Shown: piece by piece, positions 53,655-63,296 of the stretch
How positions within the stretch are numbered: position 1 is the stretch's first letter
Layout: each line of letters opens with the position of its first letter
Assembly (NCBI GenBank): GCA_913776825.1
Contig: CAJYPV010000018.1
Coordinates: 186,001 to 250,000, forward strand
Origin: Burkholderiaceae bacterium
Lineage (GTDB): Bacteria > Pseudomonadota > Gammaproteobacteria > Burkholderiales > Burkholderiaceae_C
DNA length: 64,000 nucleotides
Direction of reading: 5' to 3'
Program-made: the position numbers and the translations under genes
Notes under the pieces: generated by a model
Databases searched by the model: none
Told to the model about the DNA's origin: nothing
Seen by the model: only the letters and a program-made list of their open reading frames with translations

Positions 53655-55419
53655 CGCTGGCCTCGACCTGGCCTGGCGCCAGATCGAGCGTCGCATGACG
53701 CAACTGCAGCGCTTCGGATTGCTGGTGGTGTTCGTGAGGGAGCCGCGCCTGGTGTCGACCTTGCGCCAACGGGTGCGCGACTGGTCGTTGCGGCAGGGGG
53801 TGGAACGGCGGCCCGGCCCGATGGTCGAGCTGGTCGATCGTGAGGTCGGCGATTTCGCGGTCCGCACCTTGCAGAGCTTGTATGCGCGGCTGGATGAGAC
53901 CGCGCCCTCGCTGCTGTGGCTGGAAGCGCATCGCGGCGGCGGGCAACCGGATTGGGACGATCAACGCGATCGCCTGCTGAGCCGGCTCAACGAGTTGCGC
54001 AGCCGGCTGGAGGCCGAGCTGACCGGGCCGTTCGTGCTGCTGCTGCCGGACGGCGGCCAGCGCGCCATTTCCTCGCAGGCGCCGGACCTCTGGCATGCGC
54101 GCTACCTGAGTGTGACGCTCGGTGCGGAAGAGGAAGCGGCGGCGCATGTGGCGCAGATGAAGCTGTGCTCTCAAGCGGGACTGGCGTCGCCGCCGGTCGC
54201 TGCGGCGCCGAGCGTCAGCCACGCTCAACCGTCGCGGGATGCGCGCGACTGGCTGCAGCGCTGGCAGAGCCTGATCGGCGATCGCCTCGCGACAGTGGAC
54301 GATGCCCGCGAAGGCCGAGGCCGTGAGCTCTGGCTGCCGGACGCCCTCGCGGCAGCGCGGGAAGCGATCCAGAACGGCGAGATGGTCGAGGCCGAGACGC
54401 TGGCGCGCCGGCTCGTATCGCTGGCGATCGCGCGTCAAGCCGTCGGTGACGAGGGCGCGAGCGGGCAGGGCGCCGGGCAGAGCCTGAGCGTCTCGCGCGA
54501 TCTGGCGCTGGCGCTACAGACGCTGGGCTATGCGCTCTGGACCGAGCAGGTCTGGGACGAGGCCACCGCCCACTATCAACGCGCCATCGACGTGACCCGC
54601 GCTTCGCGGCTGGCCTTCCCGCGCGAGAAGGAACCGGCGCTGTTGCTGGCGATGCTGCTGGATGACCTCTCGATGCTGCTGCAGCGCCGCGAGGACTTCG
54701 ATGGCGCGCTGGCCGCGTCGGAAGAGAGCCTCTCGCTGCGGCGCCGTCTGCTCGATCAACAACGGGATGCGCCGCATCTGCGCCACGGCCTGGTCACGGC
54801 GCTGGAAGCGCTGGGGCTGCTGCATCAGCGACGCGGTCAACTGGCGCAGGCCGATGCCTGCCTGAGCGAAGCCTTGAGCCTGTCGCGCGTCATGGTGGCG
54901 GCCGATCCGCTGCTGTCCGGCGCCCGCGCCGATCTGGCGGAGATCCTCCTGCACCTCGGCCTGGTGAAGCTGCTGCAGGGCGAAGAGGATCAGGCCATGG
55001 CCTGCCAGCAAGAGAGCGTCGCGCTGCGGCGGCTGTTGCGGGAGGAAGACCTCTCGCCGGAAGCCGACATGCGCCTGATGACCGGGCTGGAAGCGCTGGC
55101 CGTGGTGGCGGCGGCGCAGGGCGATGCGCGGCGCGCGGTGCGTGCGTCCGACGAGGCCTTGAGCATTGCCCGCCATCGGCTGCGGCTGGATGGACCGACC
55201 CGTCTCTCGCTGGACAACCTGGGCGCGCGGCTGTGGCATCGTCTGCAGTCGACCCTGCCCAGCGAGCCGGCGCTGCGGGATGAAGCGCTGCGGGTCTATG
55301 CCGAGCTGTCCGAGCGCTTTCCCGATATCCCTGCGTATTCCAAGCATCTGGCCGCGCTGCGCGACGGCTTGCCCCCTCAACCGGTATCCTCCGACTCCCC
55401 GAACGCGACCTCATCGTGA
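53635..55419 (+). CDS. TPR-repeat protein, second gene of the embedded module
   Basis: This 594-residue protein has an N-terminal domain of about 170 residues with SLLWLEAHRGGGQPDWDDQRDRL and FVLLLPDGGQRAISSQAPDLWHARY, a pattern seen in TPR proteins that partner with AAA/STAND ATPases. From about residue 230 to 560 there are TPR helices (for example LGYALWTEQVWDEATAHYQRAI and LLHQRRGQLAQADACLSEAL). No catalytic site or membrane helix is visible. Its start lies within the ATPase gene and its stop overlaps thrC by GTGA, so all three are translationally coupled. Confidence 0.8.
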   Translation: MSPAPSDAGLDLAWRQIERRMTQLQRFGLLVVFVREPRLVSTLRQRVRDWSLRQGVERRPGPMVELVDREVGDFAVRTLQSLYARLDETAPSLLWLEAHRGGGQPDWDDQRDRLLSRLNELRSRLEAELTGPFVLLLPDGGQRAISSQAPDLWHARYLSVTLGAEEEAAAHVAQMKLCSQAGLASPPVAAAPSVSHAQPSRDARDWLQRWQSLIGDRLATVDDAREGRGRELWLPDALAAAREAIQNGEMVEAETLARRLVSLAIARQAVGDEGASGQGAGQSLSVSRDLALALQTLGYALWTEQVWDEATAHYQRAIDVTRASRLAFPREKEPALLLAMLLDDLSMLLQRREDFDGALAASEESLSLRRRLLDQQRDAPHLRHGLVTALEALGLLHQRRGQLAQADACLSEALSLSRVMVAADPLLSGARADLAEILLHLGLVKLLQGEEDQAMACQQESVALRRLLREEDLSPEADMRLMTGLEALAVVAAAQGDARRAVRASDEALSIARHRLRLDGPTRLSLDNLGARLWHRLQSTLPSEPALRDEALRVYAELSERFPDIPAYSKHLAALRDGLPPQPVSSDSPNATSS

Positions 55420-56825
55420 ACTACCTCAGCACCCGCGGCGATCCGGCCGCCCGCCACTTCAGCGACATCCTCCTGGAAGGCCTGGCGCCTGACGGCGGCC
55501 TGTACCTGCCGCAGACCTATCCGCAGGTCGATGCGGCCACCCTGGCCCGCTGGCGGGGTCTGGCGTATGCCGACCTGGCGTTCGAGATCCTGTCGCTCTA
55601 CATCGACGACATTCCCGCCGCCGACCTGAAGGCGCTGACCCAGCGCACCTACACCGAGGCCGTGTTCGGCACGCCGCAGATCACGCCGCTCAAGCCACTG
55701 GAACCCGGCCTGGCACTGGTGGCGTTGTCCAACGGGCCGACGCTGGCCTTCAAGGACATGGCCATGCAGCTGCTCGGCCAGCTCTTCGAATACGAGCTGA
55801 AGCGCCGCGGCGAGACGCTCAACATCCTGGGCGCGACTTCCGGCGATACCGGCAGCGCCGCCGAATACGCGATGCGCGGCAAGGCCGGCATCCAGGTCTT
55901 CATGCTGAGCCCGCATGGCCGCATGAGCCCGTTCCAGCAGGCGCAGATGTTCAGCCTGAAGGAACCCAACATCCACAACCTGGCGCTGCACGGCGTGTTC
56001 GATGACTGCCAGGACATCGTCAAGGCGGTGTCCAACGATCTGGCCTTCAAGCGCCAGTACCGCATCGGCACGGTCAATTCGATCAACTGGGCGCGGCTGC
56101 TGGCGCAGGTCGTCTACTACTTCGCCGCGTATTTCCAGGCGACGCGCAGCGATCAGGAACGGGTCAGCTTCACCGTGCCGTCGGGCAACTTCGGCAATGT
56201 CTGCGCCGGCCATGTGGCGCGGATGATGGGTCTGCCGATCGACCGTCTGGTGGTCGCGACCAACGAGAACGATGTGCTGGACGAGTTCTTCCGCACCGGT
56301 GTCTACCGGCCGCGCGGCGCGGCGCAGACGCTGGAGACCTCCAGCCCGTCGATGGACATTTCCAAGGCCAGCAACTTCGAGCGCTTCGTGTTCGATCTGC
56401 TGGACCGAGACGGTGCGCGGGTGCGCCAGCTCTTCGGCGAGCAGCTCGCCACGCAGGGCTATTTCGAATTGAGCGCCGAGGAGCGCGCCCGCATGTCGGC
56501 GCGCTTCGGATTCGCCTCCGGTCGCAGCACCCATGCGGACCGTGTCGCGACGATCCAGCGCTGCCATCGGCAATACGGCCAGATCATCGACACCCACACC
56601 GCCGATGGCCTCAAGGTGGCGCTGGAGCAGCGTCAGGCCGGCACGCCGATGCTGGTGCTGGAGACCGCGCTGCCGGCCAAGTTCGCCGCCACCATCGAAG
56701 AAGCCCTGGGCGTGGTGCCGCCCCGTCCAGCCGGGCTGGACGATCTGGAATCCCGACCGAAGCGCGTGCAGGTGATGCCGGTTTCGGTCGACCGTGTGAA
56801 GCAGTTCATCGTTGACCATGTCTGA
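55416..56825 (+). CDS. thrC: Threonine synthase
   Basis: This 469-residue PLP enzyme converts O-phosphohomoserine to threonine. The N-terminus MNYLSTRGD, the PLP lysine in LAFKDMAMQ, and GATSGDTGSAAEYAM are diagnostic. GTG start overlaps the TPR gene stop by four bases. Length fits the long (yeast/proteobacterial) class. Confidence 0.97.
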   Translation: MNYLSTRGDPAARHFSDILLEGLAPDGGLYLPQTYPQVDAATLARWRGLAYADLAFEILSLYIDDIPAADLKALTQRTYTEAVFGTPQITPLKPLEPGLALVALSNGPTLAFKDMAMQLLGQLFEYELKRRGETLNILGATSGDTGSAAEYAMRGKAGIQVFMLSPHGRMSPFQQAQMFSLKEPNIHNLALHGVFDDCQDIVKAVSNDLAFKRQYRIGTVNSINWARLLAQVVYYFAAYFQATRSDQERVSFTVPSGNFGNVCAGHVARMMGLPIDRLVVATNENDVLDEFFRTGVYRPRGAAQTLETSSPSMDISKASNFERFVFDLLDRDGARVRQLFGEQLATQGYFELSAEERARMSARFGFASGRSTHADRVATIQRCHRQYGQIIDTHTADGLKVALEQRQAGTPMLVLETALPAKFAATIEEALGVVPPRPAGLDDLESRPKRVQVMPVSVDRVKQFIVDHV

Positions 56826-58125
56826 TCCGACTTCCCCGCAGGCGGGGACCTCTTCTTCCGCCCCCAGCGGCGCTCATGCCGCCAACCCGCCGGCGCGCGC
56901 GCCGATGCGGTCCATGGACGAGGCACTGGCGCATCTGCTGGCTCAGGTGCAGCCGCTGGGTCGCCGCGAGTCCGTGCCGACCGCGCTCGCGGTGGGGCGG
57001 GTGCTGGCGGAAGACGTCCGGTCGCCGCTGGATGTGCCGCCGCGCGACAACAGCGCGATGGACGGTTATGCGATGCGCTCGGCCGATGTGCCGAGCGTGG
57101 GCACGGTGCTGCCGGTGTCCCAGCGGGTGGCCGCGGGCGCGATGCCGCAGCCGCTGCAGCCGGGCACGGCCGCGCGCATCTTCACCGGCGCTTTCGTGCC
57201 GGAGGGCGCGGACGCGGTCCTGATGCAGGAGCAGTGCGAGGCCGTGGCCGATGCGGCCGGCGGCCTGGGTCAGGTGCGGGTGATGGGTGCGGTGTCGCCG
57301 GGCTTGGCGATCCGTCGTCGTGGCGAGGATGTGCGTCTGGACGAGCAGGTGCTCAGCGCGGGGGACCGACTGCATGCGGCCGCATTGGGTCTCGCGGCGA
57401 CGGCGGGCCGGGCCGAATTGACGGTGGCCGCGCGGCCGAAGGTGGCGCTGTTCTCCACGGGCGATGAACTGGCGCTGCCGGGTCAGCCGCTGGGACCGGC
57501 GCAGATCTACAACTCCAACCGGACGACGCTGCATGCCTTGCTGCTGTCGCTGGGCTGCGAGGTGCGGGATCTGGGCATCGTCCCCGATTCGCTGGAGGCC
57601 ACCCGCGCGGCGCTGCGCGAAGCGTCCGCGGAGGCGGACTTGATCCTCAGTTCAGGCGGCGTGTCGGTGGGCGAGGAAGATCACCTCAAGCCGGCGCTGG
57701 AGCGTGAAGGTCGTCTGGACCTGTGGCAGATCGCGATCAAACCGGGCAAGCCGCTCGCGTTCGGCGAGGTCACGTCGACCGGACGGCGCACCTGGTACAT
57801 GGGTCTGCCGGGGAATCCGGTCTCCAGCTTCATCACCTTCCTGCTGTTCGTGCGGCCGGTGCTGCTGCGCATGCAGGGCGCGACCCAACTGACGCCGCGC
57901 GGCTATCGCCTGCCGGCGGAATTCGCCTGGACCAAGGCCGACAAGCGGCGCGAGTTCCTGCGGGCGCGGGTGAGCGAGCAGGGCGGCCTGCAGCTGTTCT
58001 CGAACCAGAGCTCCGGCGTGATGAGCTCGGCCGCCTGGGCCGATGGGGTGGTGGATCTGCTGCCCGGCACCGTGGTCCAGCCGGGCGATGTGGTCCGGTT
58101 CCTGCCCTTCAATGAATTGTTCTGA
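56818..58125 (+). CDS. moeA: Molybdopterin molybdotransferase
   Basis: This 435-residue enzyme inserts molybdate into adenylated molybdopterin. Motifs are PPRDNSAMDGYA, IFTGAFVPEGADAV, FSTGDEL, IYNSNRTTL, SSGGVSVGEEDHLK and GLPGNPVSSF. The ATG overlaps the thrC stop by eight bases. Confidence 0.96.
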   Translation: MSDPTSPQAGTSSSAPSGAHAANPPARAPMRSMDEALAHLLAQVQPLGRRESVPTALAVGRVLAEDVRSPLDVPPRDNSAMDGYAMRSADVPSVGTVLPVSQRVAAGAMPQPLQPGTAARIFTGAFVPEGADAVLMQEQCEAVADAAGGLGQVRVMGAVSPGLAIRRRGEDVRLDEQVLSAGDRLHAAALGLAATAGRAELTVAARPKVALFSTGDELALPGQPLGPAQIYNSNRTTLHALLLSLGCEVRDLGIVPDSLEATRAALREASAEADLILSSGGVSVGEEDHLKPALEREGRLDLWQIAIKPGKPLAFGEVTSTGRRTWYMGLPGNPVSSFITFLLFVRPVLLRMQGATQLTPRGYRLPAEFAWTKADKRREFLRARVSEQGGLQLFSNQSSGVMSSAAWADGVVDLLPGTVVQPGDVVRFLPFNELF

Positions 58126-58134
58126 CGCTGTTGT

Positions 58135-58386
58135 ATGGCCATCACCGTTCGCTACTTCGCCTCGCTGAGAGAAGCCCTCGGGGCACAGGCCATCGTCGAG
58201 CACCGTGAGGGGCTGACGGTGGGCGCGCTGAGGGATCAGCTGATCGCATCCAGCCCCGCGCATGCCGATGCGCTCGCGCGAGGCCGGGCCGTGCGGTGTG
58301 CCGTGGATCAGAAGATGTGCGCGGAAGCGGCCCCGGTTCGGGATGGCGCGGAGGTGGCGTTCTTTCCGCCGGTGACGGGGGGATGA
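58135..58386 (+). CDS. moaD: Molybdopterin synthase sulfur carrier subunit
   Basis: This 83-residue ubiquitin-like protein has the FASLREALG start and ends in PPVTGG, the diglycine that becomes a thiocarboxylate for molybdopterin synthase. It lies ten bases after moeA. moaE, which usually follows, is not in this window. Confidence 0.94.
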   Translation: MAITVRYFASLREALGAQAIVEHREGLTVGALRDQLIASSPAHADALARGRAVRCAVDQKMCAEAAPVRDGAEVAFFPPVTGG

Positions 58387-58500
58387 GCGCAGCGGGCGGC
58401 AGGGTCAGGCTGCGCTCGATCGTCGCGACAGGCGGGGCACGCTCATCGCCTGAGGCCGGAAGCAGCGCCCCTGGGCCGCCGTGTCGCGACGTGCATCGCG

Positions 58501-58791
58501 TCAGCAACCGCTCGCGGTGAACGACATGGTCTTGGCGGTTTTGAGCCGCGCATCCAATTCGGTGTTGAATTGATTCACCTTGCCGGGCGGCGTGGTGGTG
58601 CAGGTATGGATGTGCACCTCGCGTGGCTTCAGCCGGACGACTTCATCGACGGCCGGCGTGGCCAGGTCGGAGGTCACCGAGCCCACCACGTAAGCGGAAG
58701 GGCGGACTTCGACGTCCACCTTGTCGATGCCGTTGCTGCAGCCGGCGACGAGTGCCGTCGCCACGGCCAGGAAGATGGCTCGTTGGATCAC
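58501..58791 (-). CDS. Small predicted lipoprotein, function unknown
   Basis: This 96-residue protein has a lipoprotein signal peptide ending in ATALVAGC, so Cys17 would be lipidated. The mature part has two further cysteines (in HIHTCTTT and the last residue), which may form a disulfide. A GTG start at 58791 gives a signal peptide of normal length; longer frames do not. I know no function for the family. Confidence 0.75.
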   Translation of the reverse strand: MIQRAIFLAVATALVAGCSNGIDKVDVEVRPSAYVVGSVTSDLATPAVDEVVRLKPREVHIHTCTTTPPGKVNQFNTELDARLKTAKTMSFTASGC

Positions 58792-58910
58792 GTTCAAGTC
58801 CGGAATTGAAACGGCTGTGATGGTACGTCCAGGGGATGTCGGTCGGAGTGATGTGGATCGACGGACGGACGTGAGTTCCGCCTGAGCGCGCCGTCGTCTT
58901 GGCCGGCTCT

Positions 58911-59822
58911 TCAGGTGTGCGTTTCCCAAGTGACCGCAAGGTCCACCAGATGCTGCTGAAAGGCTTGCGCCACGGGCGACAAGCGCTTGCCCTCGGGCCA
59001 GAGCAACCACCAGGATGACGGGACCGGGAAGCGGCTCACGGGCAGCACCACGACGCCGTCCTCGCGCGGATCGGCCGCCAGCGCATGGCGCGAGATCAGG
59101 CCCAGCCCCATGCCGCCGGCGACGGACTGCTTGACCGCTTCATTGCTGCCCAGTTCCAGACGGATGCGCGGCGTCAAACCCAGTTGCGCGAAATGCGCGT
59201 CGGCCGCCAGCCGCGTGCCGGAGCCGGTCTCCCGCATGATGAAGGGCTCGGTCTGCAGGCGCTGCCAGCGCTGCGGCTTGCCGGTGGCGAGTCGATGGTC
59301 GGGTGGGGCGATCACCACCAGCGGGTTGGGCAGCAGCGCCGCCTTGCCATGCGGGACGTCCTCGGGCGGCATGGACAGCACATACAGATCGTCCCGGTTC
59401 TGCTTGAGCCGCTCGACCACGCCGTCGCGGTTGAGCACCTGCAGCGAGATGTCGATCTGCGGATGCTCCGCGCAGAAGCGGCCCAGCATGCGCGGCACGA
59501 AGTACTTCGCGGTGCTGGCCACGGCCAGCGTCAGCCGCCCGCTTTCCACGCCCTTGAGCCGGCCGATCACCTGTTCGAACGCTTCCCACTCGAACTGAAT
59601 GGTGCGGGCCGTCTGCGCCAGCGCTTCGCCCGCGGCGGTGAGGAACAGCCGCTTGCCCAACTGCTCATATAACGGCAGGCCCACCGATTCGGCGAGGTCC
59701 TTGAGCTGCATGGACACCGTGGGCTGGGTCACATGGCAGACCCGCGCAGCGCCGGTGATGCTGCCGGTTTCCGCCAATGCCAACAGCATCTTCAGCTGAC
59801 GAAAAGTCGCATGCATAGACAT
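58911..59822 (-). CDS. LysR-family regulator (CbbR/CysB-like)
   Basis: This 303-residue regulator has an N-terminal winged helix (FRQLKMLLALAETGSITGAARVCHVTQPTVS) and a C-terminal effector-binding domain. It is divergent from an SbtA-type bicarbonate transporter, and CbbR/CmpR proteins commonly control inorganic-carbon genes from that position. Its ligand is unknown. ATG 59822 is chosen over longer frames because it precedes the helix-turn-helix normally. Confidence 0.88.
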   Translation of the reverse strand: MSMHATFRQLKMLLALAETGSITGAARVCHVTQPTVSMQLKDLAESVGLPLYEQLGKRLFLTAAGEALAQTARTIQFEWEAFEQVIGRLKGVESGRLTLAVASTAKYFVPRMLGRFCAEHPQIDISLQVLNRDGVVERLKQNRDDLYVLSMPPEDVPHGKAALLPNPLVVIAPPDHRLATGKPQRWQRLQTEPFIMRETGSGTRLAADAHFAQLGLTPRIRLELGSNEAVKQSVAGGMGLGLISRHALAADPREDGVVVLPVSRFPVPSSWWLLWPEGKRLSPVAQAFQQHLVDLAVTWETHT

Positions 59823-59889
59823 GTCTCGATGGAAGCGATCAGAACTATCGATTTTGCCTTCTGTCGACGAGTCCCTAGCATCCGCGGCC

Positions 59890-60984
59890 ATGACCACCTT
59901 GCTTGATCCCGCAATCCTCTTCTTTCTGCTTGGCGTGGCCGCCGGCCTGCTCAAGTCCAACCTGGAGGTACCGCCCGCGCTGTCGCGCTTCCTGTCGCTC
60001 TACCTGCTGATGGCGCTGGGGCTCAAGGGCGGTTTTGCCTTGTCCAAGTCGGGCTTCACCAGCGAAGTGGTGACGACGCTGGCCTGCGCGGTTGCGCTGG
60101 CCGTGCTGGTGCCCGCGCTGGGCTGGTGGGTGCTGCGGCGTCTGCTGCCGCCGTTCGATGCGGTTGCGGTCGCGGCCACCTACGGCAGCGTCAGCGCCGT
60201 CACCTTCGTCACCGCCGCCCATGTGCTGGAGCAACAGGGCCTGCCGGCGGGCGGACACATGGCTGCGGCGATGGCGCTGATGGAGTCGCCGGCGATCGTC
60301 TTCGGTGTCGCCATGGCGGGGGCGCTGCGTGCGAGTGCGCTCGGCGTGGGCGCCACGGCGGGCGAGGGCGGTGCGATCCGCACGGCCGTGCTGTCGACGT
60401 CGGCGGTGATGCCCGGCGCGGCGAGCGCCTCCGCGCAGGCGGGCACGATCGTGCTGGGTGGACCCTCGGGCAGTCGCTCGGCGTCGCGATGGGCGCTGCT
60501 GTGGCACCACGGGCGCGGTGCGCTGACGGAGGGCGGCACGGTGCTGCTGGTCGGGTCGCTGTTGGTGGGATTGGTCACCGGCGAGTCCGGCGCCCGCACG
60601 ATGCAGCCCTTCACCGTCGACCTGTTCAAGGGCCTGCTGGCGTTCTTCCTGCTCGACATGGGGTTGATGACTGCGCGGCATCTGGCCAGCCTGCAACGCC
60701 TGCCGCTGGGTCTGCTGGCGTATGGCGTGATCGGCCCGGTGGTGCATGCCGCGCTGGCGCTGCTGCTGGCGCGGTGGGCGTCGCTGTCTGTGCCGGATGC
60801 GACGCTGCTGGCGGTGCTGGCGGCCAGTGCCTCCTACATCGCCGTGCCCGCGGTGCTGCGCGAGGCGGTGCCCGAAGCGCGCCCGGCGCTGTACTTCGGG
60901 CTGTCGCTCGGCCTGACCTTTCCATTCAATTTGCTGATCGGCATTCCGACCTATCAATGGATGGCACGGCATTGGCTGGGATGA
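59890..60984 (+). CDS. sbtA: SbtA-type sodium-dependent bicarbonate transporter
   Basis: This 364-residue inner-membrane protein has about ten helices in two inverted halves, with LLDPAILFFLLGVAAGLLKSNLEVP at the start and YGSVSAVTFVTAAHVLE in the first half. A variable cytoplasmic loop (about residues 140-200) splits them. The family imports bicarbonate. The partner PII-like SbtB gene is not adjacent. Confidence 0.85.
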   Translation: MTTLLDPAILFFLLGVAAGLLKSNLEVPPALSRFLSLYLLMALGLKGGFALSKSGFTSEVVTTLACAVALAVLVPALGWWVLRRLLPPFDAVAVAATYGSVSAVTFVTAAHVLEQQGLPAGGHMAAAMALMESPAIVFGVAMAGALRASALGVGATAGEGGAIRTAVLSTSAVMPGAASASAQAGTIVLGGPSGSRSASRWALLWHHGRGALTEGGTVLLVGSLLVGLVTGESGARTMQPFTVDLFKGLLAFFLLDMGLMTARHLASLQRLPLGLLAYGVIGPVVHAALALLLARWASLSVPDATLLAVLAASASYIAVPAVLREAVPEARPALYFGLSLGLTFPFNLLIGIPTYQWMARHWLG

Positions 60985-61173
60985 CGACGGCGGGTCGGGG
61001 CGTCGCGAAGTGACAGGCCCGGCGCATCGACAGGGTGGGCGCGCGCTGCGAGCGGCGTGTTCGGGGCGACGTCGTCCATGAGCACGGCAAGCGGGTGAGG
61101 GCGGGAACGCCGCCTGCCCGCGCCAGGGTCTGCGCGGCGCGTGGTGCGCCGCCGTCATTTCGGAGATCCGTCG

Positions 61174-61944
61174 ATGGCTCGGACCAAACCTCTGCTGCTC
61201 GCGGCGTCGGCCCTGGCCCTGCTGGCGATGACCGGATGCGCTGCCTGGCGCGTGTCGCAATCGGCCGAACTGGCGCGGCGCAGCGAGCCGCTCCAGGTGC
61301 AGCCGCCTACGCCGGTGCTGCGTCTGCTGGTGGTGGGCGACAGCACGGCGGTCGGCACCGGAGCCAGCACCCCGCGGGCCAGTCTGGCGGGTTTGCTGTC
61401 GGCGCGGTTTCCGGGCCTGCTGATCGAGAACCGCGCGCAGGACGGCGCCACCTTCGCCGATGTGACCCGCCAGCTGGCCGCGCCGGCTTCCAACGGGGCG
61501 CGCTTCGACATGGTGCTGGTGAATGCCGGCGGCAACGATGTGATCCGACTGCGCAATCTGGACACGGTCGCGCAGGACATCGATCGCGTGGCGCAGCTGG
61601 CTCGCCAGACCGCGCCGTTCGTGGTCTTGATGCCGGCAGGCAATGTCGGCAACGCGCCGTTCTTCTTCCCGCCGGTGTCGTGGTGGATGACGCACCGGGC
61701 GCGACGTCTGCATGACGCCGTCGCCGCCAGCGCTGAACGCCACGGCGCGGTGTATGTGCGCCTCTTCGAGGAACGCGAGAACGACCCTTTCGCCCAACAG
61801 CGCGCGCTGAATGCCAGCGATGGCTTGCATCCCAGCGATGCCGGCTATCAGGTGTGGATGCAGCAGTTGATGACGCAGGCCGGGCTGACGCAGCGGTTGA
61901 CGGCTGCAGCGGCGGTGGATGGGGGGGCGGCCGGGCAGCGCTGA
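61174..61944 (+). CDS. SGNH/GDSL hydrolase lipoprotein
   Basis: This 256-residue protein has a lipoprotein signal peptide (LALLAMTGC) and an SGNH esterase core: catalytic Ser in VVGDSTAVGTGAS, Gly block VNAGGND and the C-terminal Asp-x-x-His in DGLHPSDAGY. Substrates of this family are often acyl or acetyl esters of cell-envelope sugars. ATG 61174 places the lipobox correctly. Confidence 0.9.
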   Translation: MARTKPLLLAASALALLAMTGCAAWRVSQSAELARRSEPLQVQPPTPVLRLLVVGDSTAVGTGASTPRASLAGLLSARFPGLLIENRAQDGATFADVTRQLAAPASNGARFDMVLVNAGGNDVIRLRNLDTVAQDIDRVAQLARQTAPFVVLMPAGNVGNAPFFFPPVSWWMTHRARRLHDAVAASAERHGAVYVRLFEERENDPFAQQRALNASDGLHPSDAGYQVWMQQLMTQAGLTQRLTAAAAVDGGAAGQR

Positions 61945-61995
61945 GCGGGGCGGGGCTGAGCGGGGGGATAGCCGCCTCGGCCTGGCAACGTCACT

Positions 61996-62610
61996 TCACT
62001 CGCGCGGATCGGGCACGAAGCGGCCCGATGCCTCATCTCGCCTGAACGCCGAACCTTCCGGCTCGTCGAGCAGATGCAGGACGGAATCGTCCTTCGACAG
62101 CAGGGCGCTGAGGGAGACAAAGCTGATGTTGTCGGCGTCGGCCATGTAGTCGTCCGATTCATCGCCTGCGGTGAATCGCCACCCGCTGTCGTGCTCGTCG
62201 TCGGGTGCCTCGCGATAGAGAAACCAGACCGGCTCGCCATCGAGAAGAATTCGATGGCTGACGAACGCCCGCTTGATGAATCGCGCCGTGAAATCGTGGG
62301 GATCGTGATGCTCGGTCTGAATGACGTGCCGCGCCTCGAAGCGCACGGGATCGCCCAACTGGAGGTCGCGAATGTGGGCGGGCTCATTGTCGAGACGGCC
62401 TTCGAAACGTCCGCCGGGATGCACGACGTCCACGATGACCCACATGCGCTCGACGTGCACGCTGTCGGCAGCGTCGCCTTTGCCCCGGAAGATCAATTGG
62501 ACGACTTCGCCTGCGGAGACTTTGGCGAGGACCTCAGGCGACGGCTTGTAGAAGGTGTAGGGGTTTGCCGCTGCGATGGGGGTTGGGTCGTCGAGTTGCC
62601 AGGTGGGCAT
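61996..62610 (-). CDS. DUF2314-DUF2185 protein, immunity-like (Imm33 type)
   Basis: This 204-residue protein has a DUF2314-like N-terminal half (HVERMWVIVDVVHPGGRFEGRLDN ... GDPVRF) and a DUF2185/Imm33-like C-terminal half (SGWRFTAGDESDDY, DNISFVSLSALLSKDDSVL, GSAFRRDE). DUF2185 proteins are predicted immunity proteins of polymorphic toxins. No toxin is adjacent. A longer upstream frame to 63051 is not conserved. Confidence 0.85.
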   Translation of the reverse strand: MPTWQLDDPTPIAAANPYTFYKPSPEVLAKVSAGEVVQLIFRGKGDAADSVHVERMWVIVDVVHPGGRFEGRLDNEPAHIRDLQLGDPVRFEARHVIQTEHHDPHDFTARFIKRAFVSHRILLDGEPVWFLYREAPDDEHDSGWRFTAGDESDDYMADADNISFVSLSALLSKDDSVLHLLDEPEGSAFRRDEASGRFVPDPRE

Positions 62611-62790
62611 GGTGATCAGGGCGAGGGGGAATGGCAGGCATTTTCGCGGTCGGTGGACGCGGAGGCCGCGTGAAGATTTCTTTCGAAACTCATTGACAGT
62701 CAGTTGGGGCTGTCCTTGCCTCAGAATCCTCAACCGTTGGGTCGGGCGCGCCTTGTCTCGGAGCACTGCGATTTGCGGCCCAGCTTCAAC

Positions 62791-63219
62791 ATGAGGGCGC
62801 GCGTGAACGACTTTTCCTACGATCCGGACCGGGCACCGATTGCCGCCGAATGGTTGGCTTTGCCAGAGAGGGACAAGCTTCGCCTGGTGGCTAATTTCCA
62901 CACGGGCTTGTTGAAACGGTTCTCGGGTGTCAAACATCATGCGGCGCTGCATGTTGTCGTCGAGACTCAACTCGCCAACGGGTTTGGCCCTAGCAAAAGG
63001 GCCATGGTGCGGTTGCAACAGCAGGGGCTGACGAGGCATGAATCCATCCACGCCATCGCTGAGGTGGTGTCGAGTTGCTTAGGGCAGAGCGCGACGGGTG
63101 AGGGTGGGGGGTCGGGGCAGGCGATTCAGGTCAGGATGAATAAGGCGCTGGATGAGCTTGCGGCGGGAGCTGGTCGCGCTTGCGTGCTGAATGGAGAGCC
63201 GGAATCCACTCCAAGATAG
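62791..63219 (+). CDS. Hypothetical protein (DUF1841-like HxxHxxxExQL pattern)
   Basis: This 142-residue protein carries HHAALHVVVETQLANGFGPSK and GLTRHESIHAIAEVV, a helical pattern shared with DUF1841-like proteins. Function is unknown. An alternative GTG start lies at 62803. Confidence 0.6.
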   Translation: MRARVNDFSYDPDRAPIAAEWLALPERDKLRLVANFHTGLLKRFSGVKHHAALHVVVETQLANGFGPSKRAMVRLQQQGLTRHESIHAIAEVVSSCLGQSATGEGGGSGQAIQVRMNKALDELAAGAGRACVLNGEPESTPR

Positions 63220-63296
63220 GTCCTTGGAGAAACGATGTAAGCGGACTGCAATGTCATGTTGACTTCGACCAGCCGAGTGCTACGACCGAGAGGGAA

